64,000 bases of DNA from Ahaetulla prasina (lineage: Eukaryota; Chordata; Lepidosauria; Squamata; Colubridae), in NCBI RefSeq assembly GCF_028640845.1, contig NC_080546.1:77122697-77186696 (forward strand). Direction: 5' to 3'. A model generated the notes under the pieces. That model searched no databases. It was not told the origin of the DNA and saw only the letters and a program-made list of their open reading frames with translations. Shown here one piece after another: positions 44,340 to 55,171 of this stretch. A program made the position numbers and the translations under genes. Within the stretch, counting starts at the first letter, position 1. Every line of letters begins with the position of its first letter.

Positions 44340-45155
44340 CAGTAGTGGCCAAAATTGTGGAAACCTTTTGGGAAAACTGTATTTTCTAAAGCTAGCTAAT
44401 AACACCATTTTTTTTGAGTAGTGCCATAAAATTATATATCAATGGAAAGATGTAAAGAAGAATGTAATGCAATAACTTTTATGAAGGATTTGATTGTTTC
44501 CTGATTGCTTATTTGTAGCCTATGACTATCATTAAGTGTTGTATCATTAAGTGTTAAATTTGTACCCTATGACCATCATTAAGTGTTGTACCTTGATGAA
44601 GGTATCTTTTCTTTTATGTACACTGAGAGCATATGCACCAAGACAAATTCCTTGTGTGTCCAATCACACTTTCTATTCTATTCTATTCTATTCTATTCTA
44701 TTCTATTCGAATAGCCGTTATGGTATAAAGAAAAAAAGTGAAACACGTAGAAAAAACGAGATATACAAAAATTATCACCATAGAAAAAATGAGATATATA
44801 AAAATTATCATGTCAGTTAATACTTAGTTGGGTAACTTTTAGCATGAATTATGGCTTTACAATGTCTTCCCATGGAGTGAACCAAATCTTTTAGTTCTGC
44901 AGCTGTTATAATGCAAAACCAAGATTGAATGATTTCTTCTATTAACCGGGTTTTATTGCTGGGTCGCTTCTGACTAAGAAGTTTCTTTAGTCGGCTCCAT
45001 AGATTTTCAATTGGGTTAAGGTCTGGGCTATTCCCAGGCCATTCCAGCAGTGGAATAGGATTATCCTGAAACTCCAAAAAGAAGTGGTGTTATTAGCCAT
45101 CAAAACTCAAAAATACACTTTTCCCGAAAGGTTTCCACAATTTGGGCCACTACTG
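44340..45155 (-). mobile_element. Tc1-like element, internally deleted, hosting a CR1
   Basis: Inverted ends CAGTAGTGGCCAAAATTGTG and ATTTGGGCCACTACTG; TA follows at 45156. The minus strand encodes the transposase C-terminus LLEWPGNSPDLNPIENLWSR to HAKSYPTKY (44817-45077). The catalytic core is absent, the same structure as 28890. Confidence 0.88.
44488..44709 (+). mobile_element. CR1-group LINE 3' UTR nested in the Tc1-like element
   Basis: TTTCCTGATTGCTTATTTGT to the ATTCT tail (44672-44707). It interrupts the host sequence AAGGATTTG...CGAATAGCCGTTATGG. A short internal duplication of CATTAAGTGTTG is present. Confidence 0.85.
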
Positions 45156-45157
45156 TA

Positions 45158-45729
45158 GAGGCTTAGCATCAAGTACCTATATAGTCTTCAGAGTCAGTAA
45201 TAAAATTCAACTTCCTATTTCTGGTTCAGCCATGGTCATTAGTTAGAGCACTGGACATGTTACAGGGATAAGATGGTCGGTATGGTATATGCAGCCAATG
45301 TGATTTCCCAGCCCAGAAAATGGGAAAATTCCATACAATCAGCATAAGTCTATGCATTTTAATAACTGATTGATTATTGCGGGATTTGCCTCTGGTACTT
45401 TATATGAAGCAGAAATGTTCCCAAGGTAATTAGACTTTTCCTAAAGTTATTAGACAAATCCTAGAGAAGCCATTGCAAACAGAGGCCGATTTTGTTACTT
45501 CTTATTTATCAGGCGAGACATTCAGGGAGTTTTGAAGTGCCATTCCAAGAATAAAACTTGCTACATTTTTTCTTCTTCTTCAATTTCATATTTGATTTAC
45601 ACTTGGCTTTGTTTTTAAACACACAAACCCTTATTTATAGTTGGAAAAATAAAATTAAACTAATGCCAACATTTAATTTTGTAATATCTGAAAGTATTGG
45701 ATCACTTAAAAAAATTATAGAGTTTGGAA
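45158..45729. other. Intron 2, nothing recognised
   Basis: No repeat or gene seen. Confidence 0.45.
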
Positions 45730-46136
45730 CGGGGTGGACTTCAAAATTTTTAGCAAGGGGTTCTCTGCCCAGTTGTTGGGTGTGTGTGGCCATGGTGGAT
45801 GTGGCTTAGTCAGCCTGCTACATCATGGTGGGAGGGCTTTTTTGCCCTCCCCAGGCTCCAGAGTTTTTTCTCGAGCCTTCGGGAGGGCAAAAATGGTCTC
45901 CCCTGGCTCCAGAGGCCCTCTGGAGGCTGGAAACGGGCCCATTTTTTCCCCTCCCCGAGCCTCCACATGCGCCTTGCACTTATTTGCATCCAAAACTGGC
46001 CGCATGGGGACTCCTGGGAGGAGGGCGGGGTGGGTGGGGCCAGCCAGGAGTGGGATTTGGGAGTTCTCCGAACTGCACAGAATTTTAGCTAGAGGTTCTC
46101 CCAAACCCCTGCGAACCCCCAACAGCCCACCTCCTG
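45730..46136 (-). mobile_element. 407-bp hAT-type MITE
   Basis: CGGGGTGGACTTCAAAATTTTTAG-like start and CAGCCCACCTCCTG end; flanks GTTTGGAA and GTTTGGCA agree at 7 of 8. The GC-rich interior produces overlapping spurious ORFs. Same family as 59391 and 62543, in the opposite orientation. Confidence 0.8.
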
Positions 46137-46527
46137 GTTTGGCAGTTACAATTTATGTAGGGTCTGTGTCTTTCTGTCTAAGTAGAACTTGGTATCTTGT
46201 CTACCAATCTCCGATCTTTCTTCATTGCTACCTAATTTTGACTAAAACTCTTCAGAGTGTTCCTCAGAAAGAAATGTCATCAGAGATCCAGCTTAATTTT
46301 TTAATACTTTGTTAATGTCTGTTGATAATGGTAGTCTACAAGAAAAATCAAACTAAAAAAAAAAAATAGAATATCTGAATTGTTGATGTTCAATCAGATG
46401 TGGAGGTTAGGAAGTTTTTTGGAAGATGCTTTGAAGGTAAGCAGTTTGATTCTATTACACAGCCCTAAAAAAGCATGACCTGCATTTAATATGTATCTAA
46501 TACATTTTAATTTCTATTTTATTTCAG

Positions 46528-46615
46528 GCTCTGCTGGATACTCAGAACCTTTTGAGAGCTCAAATTACAAATTTTACTTTCAACCTGGGATTTTCAGGGA
46601 AATTTTACCACACAG
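46528..46615 (+). CDS. NDST3: NDST3 coding exon 3
   Basis: 88 nt encoding residues 325-353 ([18 protein letters not shown] and onward to KFYHT) plus the first base of codon 354. The acceptor TTTCTATTTTATTTCAG ends at 46527 and the donor is GTAAAA at 46616. The protein joins in frame to exon 2 and is nearly invariant in the NDST family. NFT is a potential N-glycosylation sequon. It belongs to the luminal N-deacetylase domain. Confidence 0.95.
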
Positions 46616-47954
46616 GTAAAAAAAATAAAAATTGTGAAATTATTCTCCGTTTGTGCTCTGCAGATAATTGGAATTCGTTTTGGGCGGATTTACTTTATTC
46701 TATTAAACAAAATGAAAGAAAGAACTTTTGGGAGTATGAAAAAAAATGAAAAATTCCTTCAGCAGAATAAAACTAAAAAAGAATTAACAAACTCTTCCAT
46801 ATGTTCAATGTTGTACTTAGCTGTGGGACTGTTGTATTATCCATAGGAATATCATAATTTTAACATTCTGGCAGTATAGCCATAATAACATGGTATCTCA
46901 TGGACCATGTTTAAGCAGTTTGTGTGGATAGTAATAGTGTAGTTAGTTAAACAATTGTTCTGGGGGCAAAAAAAGAAATATACTTGACAACTGAGATTTT
47001 TAATTCAGGATTTAATAACCTGATTTAATAACCTGATACCCTGCAGATGTGTAGACTTACCAATACATATCAGCCATGCTGAAGAATATTTTGAGGAATT
47101 AACCTAACATATCTGCAGGGTATAAAGCTGGGACAAGCTGTCTTATATTGAAAAATTGACCCAATATGTACACTTAGAAGGTCTCGTAGAAATTCTGTTC
47201 CCTGATTTGTTTCATAAAACTTAGTTCAATAAAAACACAAGCTGTACAAAGAATTGATGAAACGGTACAATGATGACTTGTTTTATTCTGGAATCCAAAT
47301 AAAATATATGAATAACATTGTGAGATATAAGACCCAAATATTTTAATTCTCACAATTCATAAACAAGTCTGGTTCACAACATCAAAGGTTTATTGGAGAT
47401 AAAATGAAGAAAAATAAAAAGCGGTTGCAAGCGCAGCCTCTTAGACCCTTCCCAAATGGATTGAGTTCAAAGAGCGCAAAAAGCAGTTTTCAAGCTACAC
47501 ATTTAATACTCCTACACAATGCACGCCTCGCCTAAGAAGCTCTCCCAACTCCCCTTTATTCTCCTAAGTCATTCTCCAAGTTGTTTTACACTTTAAAGGG
47601 TCATCTTGACATTTCCTGCCTAACTAACTATTTTATCATGTTTACTTTTAATTTTCACTTTGAGCGGATGTTCCTTTCTTACTGATAGTGGTCTTGCCCA
47701 AGGCGTAGGTTCCCGTCTTCCAAGAAAGATTTTTAGCAAGTCATCACGTACTGTTTCACTGAATACAATTTGTGGTCATTTTACGACAGTAGAACATCAT
47801 AACTTTTTAATACATTACACTTTATAAAAGTGTAAATTATTATTTATTTCCTTCAACGTCATTGTCTACCACTATTATAAATAATAAAAGTATTGCTGTT
47901 GTTGTTCAGTTGCCAAGTTGTGTCCAATACATCACCCATAGCGTAGCAGGCTCT
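46616..47954. other. Start of intron 3
   Basis: Mostly unrecognised. 47380-47820 (GCGGTTGCAAGCGCAGCCTC and following) has a composition unlike its flanks and could be part of an LTR on the minus strand, but no terminus or TSD supports this. 47895-47954 is a BovB-like 3' piece (TTGTTGTTCAGTTGCCAAGT). Confidence 0.4.
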
Positions 47955-48035
47955 CCTGTCTTCCCCTGCCTCCAGAATTTGCCTAAATTCATGTTCACTG
48001 CAATGATGACACTATATAACAGTGATGGCTAAAAA

Positions 48036-48256
48036 TTCTGACTGGCCCTTCTCCCATCTATTCTCTGCCTCCCGAGTCCCAGCTGATCGGGAGGAAATGG
48101 GGATTTTGCAGTAACCTTCCCCTGGAGTGGGGTGGGAATGGAGATTTTACAGTATCCTTCCCCTGCCACGCCCATCATCCACATCCACCAAGCCATGCCA
48201 TGCCCACCAAGCCACACCCACAGAACCGGTAGTAAAAAAATTTGAAACCCACCACC
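48036..48256 (-). mobile_element. hAT-type MITE fragment in duplication unit 1
   Basis: Reverse of the 26535 family: GATTTTACAGTATCCTTCCC to GAAACCCACCACCG. The outer left end is missing and it abuts a leftover CAGTGATGGCTAA, the terminus of the hAT element still intact in unit 2. Confidence 0.75.
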
Positions 48257-48675
48257 GTTTCAGTCCTAATAAGTAATTAATGAATAGGACAGTCACCCAT
48301 TAAGGTTTAAGAATACAGCAAATACTTATAGATGAGGCACATTGTGATTTACTCTGAGGTGTCATTTCAACTTGTAAATTAAACTTTGTACCTCAAGATA
48401 ATCTTAGCCCATTCACCTCTCGAAAACAGAGCTAAACGGCCTTTTCAGAAGCTGTTTTACATATGCACTCCAATATCTCTTTTTGACCGGAAGCATTGTA
48501 TTAAGTTTGGGAAAAGGGATGGTAGTTTAAAAAAAGTTTTCTTGAAGGAAAGTATTTATAAGAAAAAATGTATAGTTCTGTCAGACTCCCCTGTCTTCCC
48601 CTGTCTCCAGAGTTTGCCTAAATTCATTTTAACTGCAATGATTAAAATAATCATAAAATAATCATAAAATAATAA

Positions 48676-48702
48676 TTATGATGATGATGATGATGATGAT
48701 GA
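48676..48702. repeat. (GAT)n microsatellite
   Basis: Eight GAT-type triplets in an insertion of simple sequence that unit 1 lacks. Confidence 0.9.
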
Positions 48703-48712
48703 CACTATATAA

Positions 48713-49074
48713 CAGTGATGGCTAACCTTTTCATTACTGCAAGCTGAAAGTGTGCACGCACACCCATAATGCAGGACCACATGTGCCCCTGCGCTCCACC
48801 TTCCCCCCTGCAACCCCCCACATGCGCCCTGCCCTGCACATGTGCGCACGACCCCTGCGCATGCACACGACCTCCCTGTGCGCCCCCTGCCCCCCGCGCA
48901 TGTCTCCCGCATGTCCTCCATGCATGCATGGCAGAGACCCAAAAACCAGCTGTCTGGCGGGAGATGCATGCGCATGCACCGTGAAGCTGATCTGGGGTGA
49001 CAGCTCACATGCCCACAGAAAGGGGTCTGCATGCCACCTGTGGCATGCGTGCCATAGGTTCGCCATCACGGCTG
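48713..49074. mobile_element. 362-bp hAT-type element, CpG/CpA-rich
   Basis: CAGTGATGGCTAACCTTTTC and AGGTTCGCCATCACGGCTG are inverted ends. The interior is rich in CATGCGCATG-like words, which gives opposing spurious ORFs. TATAA is on both flanks; a full octamer TSD is not clear. Confidence 0.75.
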
Positions 49075-49082
49075 TATAATCA

Positions 49083-49204
49083 TCTCCTGCTCTGCCATCC
49101 CTTCTTCCTTTTGCCTTCCATCTTCCCCAACATCAAGGTTTTCTCCAAGGAGTTCTCCCTTCTCATTAGGAGACCAAAGTATTTGAGCTCCAGTATCTGA
49201 AAAG
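49083..49204 (-). mobile_element. BovB LINE fragment
   Basis: TTCTTCCTTTTGCCTTCCAT, TCTCCAAGGAGTTCTCCCTT and CCAAAGTATTTGAGCTCCAG match the BovB 3' coding region antisense. It continues the BovB piece seen before the hAT element. Confidence 0.7.
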
Positions 49205-49212
49205 TAGTATTA

Positions 49213-49504
49213 GGTAAAGATAAAGGTTCCCCTCACACATACGTGCTAGTAGTTCCCAACTCTAGAGGGCGGTGCTCATCTCTGTTTCAAAGCCAAAGAG
49301 CCAGCACTGTCAGAAGACGTCTCAGTGGTCATGTGGCCAGCATGACTCAACACCAAAGGTGCACGGAACACTGTTACCTTCCTACCGAAGGTAGTCCCTA
49401 TTTTTCTACTTGCATGTTTTACGTGCTTTTGAACTGCTAGGTTGGCAGAAGCTGGGACAAGTAACGGGAGCTCACCCCATTACGCAGCACTAGGGATTCA
49501 AACC
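49213..49504 (-). mobile_element. 5'-truncated Sauria-type SINE with 14-bp TSD
   Basis: GAAAAGTAGTATTA at 49199-49212 and 49505-49518 exactly. Lacks the tRNA-like head. Confidence 0.9.
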
Positions 49505-49518
49505 GAAAAGTAGTATTA

Positions 49519-49929
49519 CTAATACATAATTCTTCCAGTCCTGTCCTGCTGGCAATTAAAAGCAGATGTTTATGATGAGAAGTTCATAAAGGACTTAATT
49601 AATTTACATCATATATAGAACACAGATAATATTTCAGCCTCTTAGGGACTTCTGAAATTGTTGTACATGTACACAATTATCTCAGAACGTATCTCTTTAA
49701 GTTGCCTCATCCTTGAAGTGGCCATATTGTTCTTTGAGAGAGTCATTGGTTTTAATGAACACTAAAACATAATGATCCCAGGCAGACAGTTTGCCCGTCT
49801 GAACTGCTATTTTCTTTCTGAACAGCCAATAAAGAGACTGGGAATAGACAGTATTTGAGAAATGTAAAATGATGTGTGTTGAAAGCTGTAGAAAATTGAT
49901 GCATGTGATTTCAATGTTCTGCACAAACT
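49519..49929. other. Unique part of duplication unit 2
   Basis: No repeat recognised; the corresponding part of unit 1 has been replaced or deleted. Confidence 0.5.
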
Positions 49930-50530
49930 TTCAGTCCTATTTAAACAATAAGTAATTAATGAATAGGACAGAGTCACCCATTAAGGTTTAAGAATACAGC
50001 AAATACTTATAGATGAGGCACATTGTGATTTACTCTGAGTGTCATTTCAACTTGTAAATTAAACTTTGTACCTCAAGATAATCTTAACCCATTCACCTCT
50101 TGAAAACAGAGCTAAACGGCCTTTTCAGAAGCTGTTTTACATATGCGCTCCAATATCTCTTTTTGACCGGAAGCATTGTATTAAGTTTGGGGAAAGGGAT
50201 AATAGTTTAAAAAAAGGTGTCTTGAAGGAAAGTATTTATAAGAAAAAATGTATAGTTCTACGTAGTCATTGATGTGTATATTGCAGACTTTTTATATTTA
50301 CTTAATAAGGCTAAAGTCAGACTTTTGTATTAAAAATATAAAACTTTGCCCATTATACTGTGACAGTAGTAAACTTTGTTTTATTTATATAAATACTTTG
50401 TGAAATTATATATAATCAATATATTCTTAACATATATAACAAGCACTGTTGAATATGAATTTTAGCAAGCTTTCTAAGTTAGGCGGCTTTCTGTTACAAT
50501 TCTGACTATTGTGCTTACATAGTAATCTCA

Positions 50531-50766
50531 AAACAGAACAGAATAACAGAGTTGGAAGGGACCTTGGAGGTCTTCTAGTCCATCCCCCTGCTTAGACAGG
50601 AAACCCTACACCACTTCAGACAAATGGTTATCCAACATTTTCTTAAAAACTTCCAATGTTGGAGCATTCACAACTTCTGGAGGCAAGTTGATCCACTGAT
50701 CAATTGTTCTAACTGTCTGGAAATTTCTCCTTAGTTCTAAGTTGGAAATTTCTCCTTAGTTCTAAT
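50531..50766 (-). mobile_element. CR1 3' end with a 21-bp local duplication
   Basis: AGAGTTGGAAGGGACCTTGG onward. GGAAATTTCTCCTTAGTTCT occurs twice in tandem at its 5'-truncated edge (50719-50763). Confidence 0.8.
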
Positions 50767-50992
50767 CTGTAGACCTCAAGAGAAGTAAAATAGATTTGTA
50801 GTAAGAATGTAATATTAAGTGTAAATATAAATCATATCAAGTTTACCCAGGAGATGGACATGTAAATTAGCAGAACAATTTGCTTCAGCAAAATATTCAC
50901 TTTCAGTTGTCGTTATAATTAGTCTTTACAGTTCACTTCAGTTTATTCAAGTCATAGAGCACTACAATCAGAGTGTTCTGTGAACACACAAA

Positions 50993-50993
50993 G

Positions 50994-51060
<67 letters not shown>
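50993..51060. repeat. (CA)n(GA)n compound microsatellite
   Basis: A CA run to about 51010 and then 25 GA units. Confidence 0.95.
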
Positions 51061-51062
<2 letters not shown>

Positions 51063-51251
51063 ATCTTAGATGATAAACAAAATAAAATTTAAGGGAAAGT
51101 TAAAACACATTTAAAAATATATGAGGTCCAGGATACAGTCAATATGTTAAATTATAATGTAGACACTTTCAATTGTGACACACCATAGAGATGCTTGCAA
51201 ATTATACCTTTCAGTGGTCAACTAAGCACACCTACTGCTTTAATATGCAAA

Positions 51252-51655
51252 TGTTGTTGTTGTTAGTTGCGAAGTCATGTCTGACCCATCTCGACCACAT
51301 GGACAGCGTTCCTCCAGGCCTTCCTGTCCTCTACCATCCTCTGGAGTACATTTAAGCTCATGCCAACTGTTTCAGTGATTCTATCCAGCCACCTCATTCT
51401 CTGTTGTCCCTTTCTTCTTTTGCCCTCAATCTTTCCCAGCATTAGGCTCTTTTCCAGTGAATCCTTCCTTCTCATTAAATGGCCAGAGGATTTGAGTTTC
51501 ATCTTCAGGATCTGGCCTTCTAAAGAGCAGTCAGGATTGGTCTCCTCTAGGACTAACCGGTTTGCTCACCTTGCAGTCCAAGAGACTCACAGAAGTCTTC
51601 TCCAGCACCAGAGTTCAAAGGCCTCAATTCTTTGGCGCTCAGCCTTGCAAATATT
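51252..51655 (-). pseudogene. BovB LINE C-terminus and 3' end
   Basis: The minus strand reads GHLMRRKDSLEKSLMLGKIE and GQQRMRWLDRITETVGMSL, the BovB terminus, with GTTGTTAGTTGCGAAGTCAT as the 3' end. Upstream (51530-51650) frames are broken. Confidence 0.9.
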
Positions 51656-51960
51656 AAATATGCATATTTAAATCAACTATAGCCTTTGTTTTATTGCAGC
51701 CTTCTTTTTAAATTGTATATTTATCATTCAGTGGCTTATGGTTCTTCCCTAATTCTTAACTACTTCTGAGCAGTTATTCTAGGAAAGATGTCTATCACTA
51801 TAATAGGAATCCAGTCATAGGAATGTCTAATACAATCATAGACCAGAAAATAATCAGAATATCTGTTATTAAATTAAAAAATACAATTATAGTAATATAA
51901 TATGATAATCAGCATAAATGTAAAATATCCTCCACTAGATGTTATTTGATATATTATTTA

Positions 51961-52570
51961 GAATAGAATAGAATAGAATTTTATTGGCCAAGTGTGATTG
52001 GACACACAAGGAATTTGTCTTGGTGCATATGCTCTCAGTGTACATAAAAGAAAAGATACGTTCATCAAGGTACAACATTTACAACACAATTGATGATCAA
52101 TATATCAATATAAATCATAAGGATTGCCAGCAACAAGTTATAGTCATACAGTCATAAGTGGAAAGAGATTGGTGATGGGAACTATGAAACGATTAATAGT
52201 AGTGCAGATTCAGTAAACAGTCTGACAGTGTTGAGGGAATTATTTGTTTAGCAGAGTGATGGCCTTCGGGAAAAAACTGTTCTTGTGTCTAGTTGTTCTG
52301 GTGTGCAGTGCTCTATAGCGTCGTTTTGAGGGTAGGAGTTGAAACAGTTTATGTCCAGGATGCGAGGGATCTGCAAATATTTTCACGGCCCTCTTCTTGA
52401 TTCGTGCAGTATACAGGTCCTCAATGGAAGGCAAGTTGGTAGCAATTATTTTTTCTGCAGTTCTAATTATCCTCTGAAGTCTGTGTTTTTCTTGTTGGGT
52501 TGCAGAACCGAACCAGACAGTTATAGAGGTGCAAATGACAGACTCAATAATTCCTCTGTAGAATAATTAA
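51961..52570 (-). mobile_element. CR1-group LINE 3' end with 12-bp TSD
   Basis: 610 bp; ATATATTATTTA at 51949-51960 and 52571-52582. The minus strand encodes KIFADPSHPGHKLFQLLPSK to FFPKAITLLNK. The longest copy of this family here. Confidence 0.92.
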
Positions 52571-52582
52571 ATATATTATTTA

Positions 52583-52977
52583 ATGTCTTATTCACTGAAC
52601 ACACAGTTTGACTCTAATGTAGGTCAATGAAACTGCTAGTGTTCCAGCTCAAAATATACTAGCATTCTGTTATGACTGTAATTAATGTGGGTTATTTTCA
52701 AATCATACTTGTCCTAATCAAGATCAGGCTGCAAACTGCAGTACAAACCTAATGTATATTCAGGTGACTCACTGTTACTTTAAACTGTGCCTTGAGTAAC
52801 ATGTTGCATTCTGTCTTAGATACTTGATTGCTTATGAATTGTTGCTATAAATTTGAAATTGGTTTCATCTTCCTGCTGTAATTTGTTGCAGTTTAAATGT
52901 TCATCATGCTTCTAATAATTGTGACAAAGTTATTTCAAAAATGGGAATATTATTTAATAAATGATTTATTCCTCCAG
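52583..52977. other. End of intron 3, nothing recognised
   Basis: Runs into the exon 4 acceptor; no repeat seen. Confidence 0.5.
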
Positions 52978-53132
52978 GCACTGTAGAAGAAGATGAAGGA
53001 GATGACCTGTTACTGGGCTCTGTTGACGAATTTTGGTGGTTTCCTCATATGTGGAGTCACATGCAACCTCATCTGTTCCATAATGAATCTTCACTAGTGG
53101 AGCAAATGATTCTCAACAAAAAATTTGCCTTA
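52978..53132 (+). CDS. NDST3: NDST3 coding exon 4, deacetylase metal-site histidines
   Basis: 155 nt completing codon 354 and encoding to residue 405. Begins [19 protein letters not shown] and continues through [20 protein letters not shown]. The H377-x3-H381 pair, with the upstream D305/D307/D308 cluster, resembles the Asp-His-His metal site of polysaccharide deacetylases; this is a family inference. NES is a sequon. Acceptor TTATTCCTCCAG ends at 52977, donor GTGAGT starts at 53133, exit phase 0. Confidence 0.95.
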
Positions 53133-53861
53133 GTGAGTAAAATTCATGCATCATTGGCTTATAGTAGAAATGATATGTAACTGATACAGAGTACAGAGTG
53201 CTTAAATTAAGCATTCCCTCTTAAAAGTCTAGACTGTCTTGAAATACAACTTTAATTAGTTTAACAGGATTTTCAACTCCAGCCTAGTTATTCTGCCACT
53301 GGTTGAAATAACAAAATTACAGAGCAGTGACATTTATATTACAGAGTAGCTGTGTACCTAACATTTAGCTGTCCATGACTACGGTTTATTGAAATAATTG
53401 TCCATACAAATGCATGCCCACCACACTGCTTCCTTTTGAAGTAAGCAGAACTATGCATCGTACTGAAACAGAATGACAAAATAAATTAAATGCATAATAT
53501 AAGAGACAAGAAAAAGGAAATTTAACTGATCCCTAGAATACCCCAGCACCATTCATTAAACCACTTTCTATTTTTCTTGTTTCTACCACATTCTTATACC
53601 ATTTCATAAATTGCCTTTAAACTTCTCACTTCTCCCTTTTTGAGGAACTTCTTGCTCCTACAAGTTTCTCACCGGTTACAATTTTCTTAGTCTTCCCTTT
53701 CCTCTTGATCCATTCAGTCTTCTCTCACCTATTTGTACTGTGATTCAGTATTCATTCTCATTCTGTATTATCCAAAGTCCCACAAAATGCTTCTTTCATA
53801 TTGATCACTTAGTTTATATTTAATCTACATTCAGTTCCTCAACCACTTAGAGGTGATACCT
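53133..53861. other. Intron 4, first part, nothing recognised
   Basis: AT-rich, pyrimidine-rich near 53560-53770; no clear repeat. Confidence 0.45.
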
Positions 53862-54109
53862 GACTCTGTGGTCTCTTCTCAAAATCCCCAAAGCTTTAAC
53901 CAAAAACTGTCTACTATTGACCTCACCCCATTCCTAAGAGGTCTGTAAGGGGCGTGCATAAGAGCACAAATGTGCCTACCGTTCCTGTCCTATTGTTTCC
54001 TTTCATTATATCCAATTAATATAGTTATTACATACTTATGCTTATATATATGCTTATATATTATATAGTTACTTTCATGCTTATGCTTATATATGCTGTT
54101 GTGACAAAA

Positions 54110-54169
<60 letters not shown>

Positions 54170-54170
54170 A
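53862..54170 (+). mobile_element. CR1/L3-like LINE 3' end with long (AAAT)n
   Basis: Reads TPDSVVSSQNPQSFNQKLSTI-like ORF2 terminus remnants, then GTGCCTACCGTTCCTGTCCT. The tail at 54107-54170 has about 15 tetramers. Confidence 0.85.
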
Positions 54171-54189
54171 ACAAAGTGAACAACGGTAC

Positions 54190-54560
54190 TCTCCTACACA
54201 TAATCGTTTAAACTTACTTTGAGTAACTTTCCTCACATTATCCACACTGATTTCTCCATCCATTATCTTTTGTTTAGTAATTATTCTCCCAAGATAGATG
54301 GGCTCATATAGTGATATAGATTATAGTTGGTATAATTTTTCATCATGTTTAAACAACTTGTAATTATGACCACATTTTCCCTGTCAAACACAACTTCCTG
54401 AGTTCTTAATACATTAATTTTCAAGTCCATATGCCTTATTGCATCAGGCAATCTGTCTAACATTCGCAACAAATCATTCAGTTCCTCAGCCAAGAACAAG
54501 GCATTTGCCTGTGTACGAAAATACATGCATATTCGAAACCACACCTCTGCGATCACAAAA
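54190..54560 (-). pseudogene. Non-LTR reverse transcriptase remnant
   Basis: The minus strand reads ALFLAEELNDLLRMLDRLPD, then HMDLKINVLRTQEVVFDRE and YTNYNLYHYMS, matching the LINE palm region LAES..DLQRMLDRL...MGLKINV.KT. Probably the same LINE group as 1716-2455. The catalytic YADD just upstream is not intact. Confidence 0.65.
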
Positions 54561-54886
54561 ATGATTCCTTAGATATGTTCCATACACATAGTTGGATGAA
54601 ACAGTTGGTTCAATTTTGTCCCACACAACTTGGATTGTGGATTCTGATGCTAAAGAGTCAGCTTCAGGTGCACGGTATGGATGACACTCCAGAGAATCAA
54701 CAAATAATCACTTTGATTGAGGCTGACCCATCTCAGTTCTGCAAAGCAGCCCAGTGCATCTCACACCCTTTAAAAAAAAAAAAGTAGCCTTCATTATTGT
54801 TCATAATTAGTTCCTATCCAGGGGTTGCCTTATAGTAAGCTAATTCCCTATGGTACATCTCTCTTGGGGACAACCATTCTAGAACC

Positions 54887-55163
54887 CAGTGGTGAAATCC
54901 AATTATTTTTACTACCAGTTCTGTGGGCGTGGCTTGGTGGGAGTGATGTGACTTGGTGTGCGTGGCTTGGTGGGCGTGACAAGGGAAGAATACTGCAAAG
55001 TCCCCATTCGCTCCCCACTCCTGGGGAAAGGATATTGTGAAATTTCCATTCCCACCCCACTCTAGGGCCAGCCAGAGGTAGCATTTGCCAGTTCTCCGAA
55101 CTACCCAAAATTTCTGCTACCGGTTCTCCAGAACCTGTCAGAACCCGCTGGATTTCACCCCTG
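54887..55163 (+). mobile_element. 277-bp hAT-type MITE with perfect TSD
   Basis: CAGTGGTGAAATCC to GGATTTCACCCCTG; CTAGAACC at 54879-54886 and 55164-55171. Two of the internal ~42-bp units. Confidence 0.92.
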
Positions 55164-55171
55164 CTAGAACC

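Larger units (their letters stand above)
47955..50259. repeat. Local tandem duplication (units 47955-48579 and 48580-50259)
   Basis: CTCCTGTCTTCCCCTG... at 47955 recurs at 48587 (CCCCTGTCTTCCCCTG...), both leading to GACACTATATAACAGTGATG. A ~320-bp block at 48258-48579 recurs at 49930-50259 (ACGGCCTTTTCAGAAGCTG in both). Block order is A-B-A-B, with later insertions and a deletion making the units unequal. Confidence 0.85.

Noticed and set aside
45734..46315. 193-residue ORF running toward exon 3
   Set aside because: Mostly the GC-rich interior of a MITE (45730-46136) with competing ORFs in other frames and no splice or family support.
48676..49079. Overlapping Cys/His-rich ORFs on both strands
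   Set aside because: They come from CATG/GCATGC-rich sequence inside a hAT-type element with clear inverted ends; no codon conservation can be argued.
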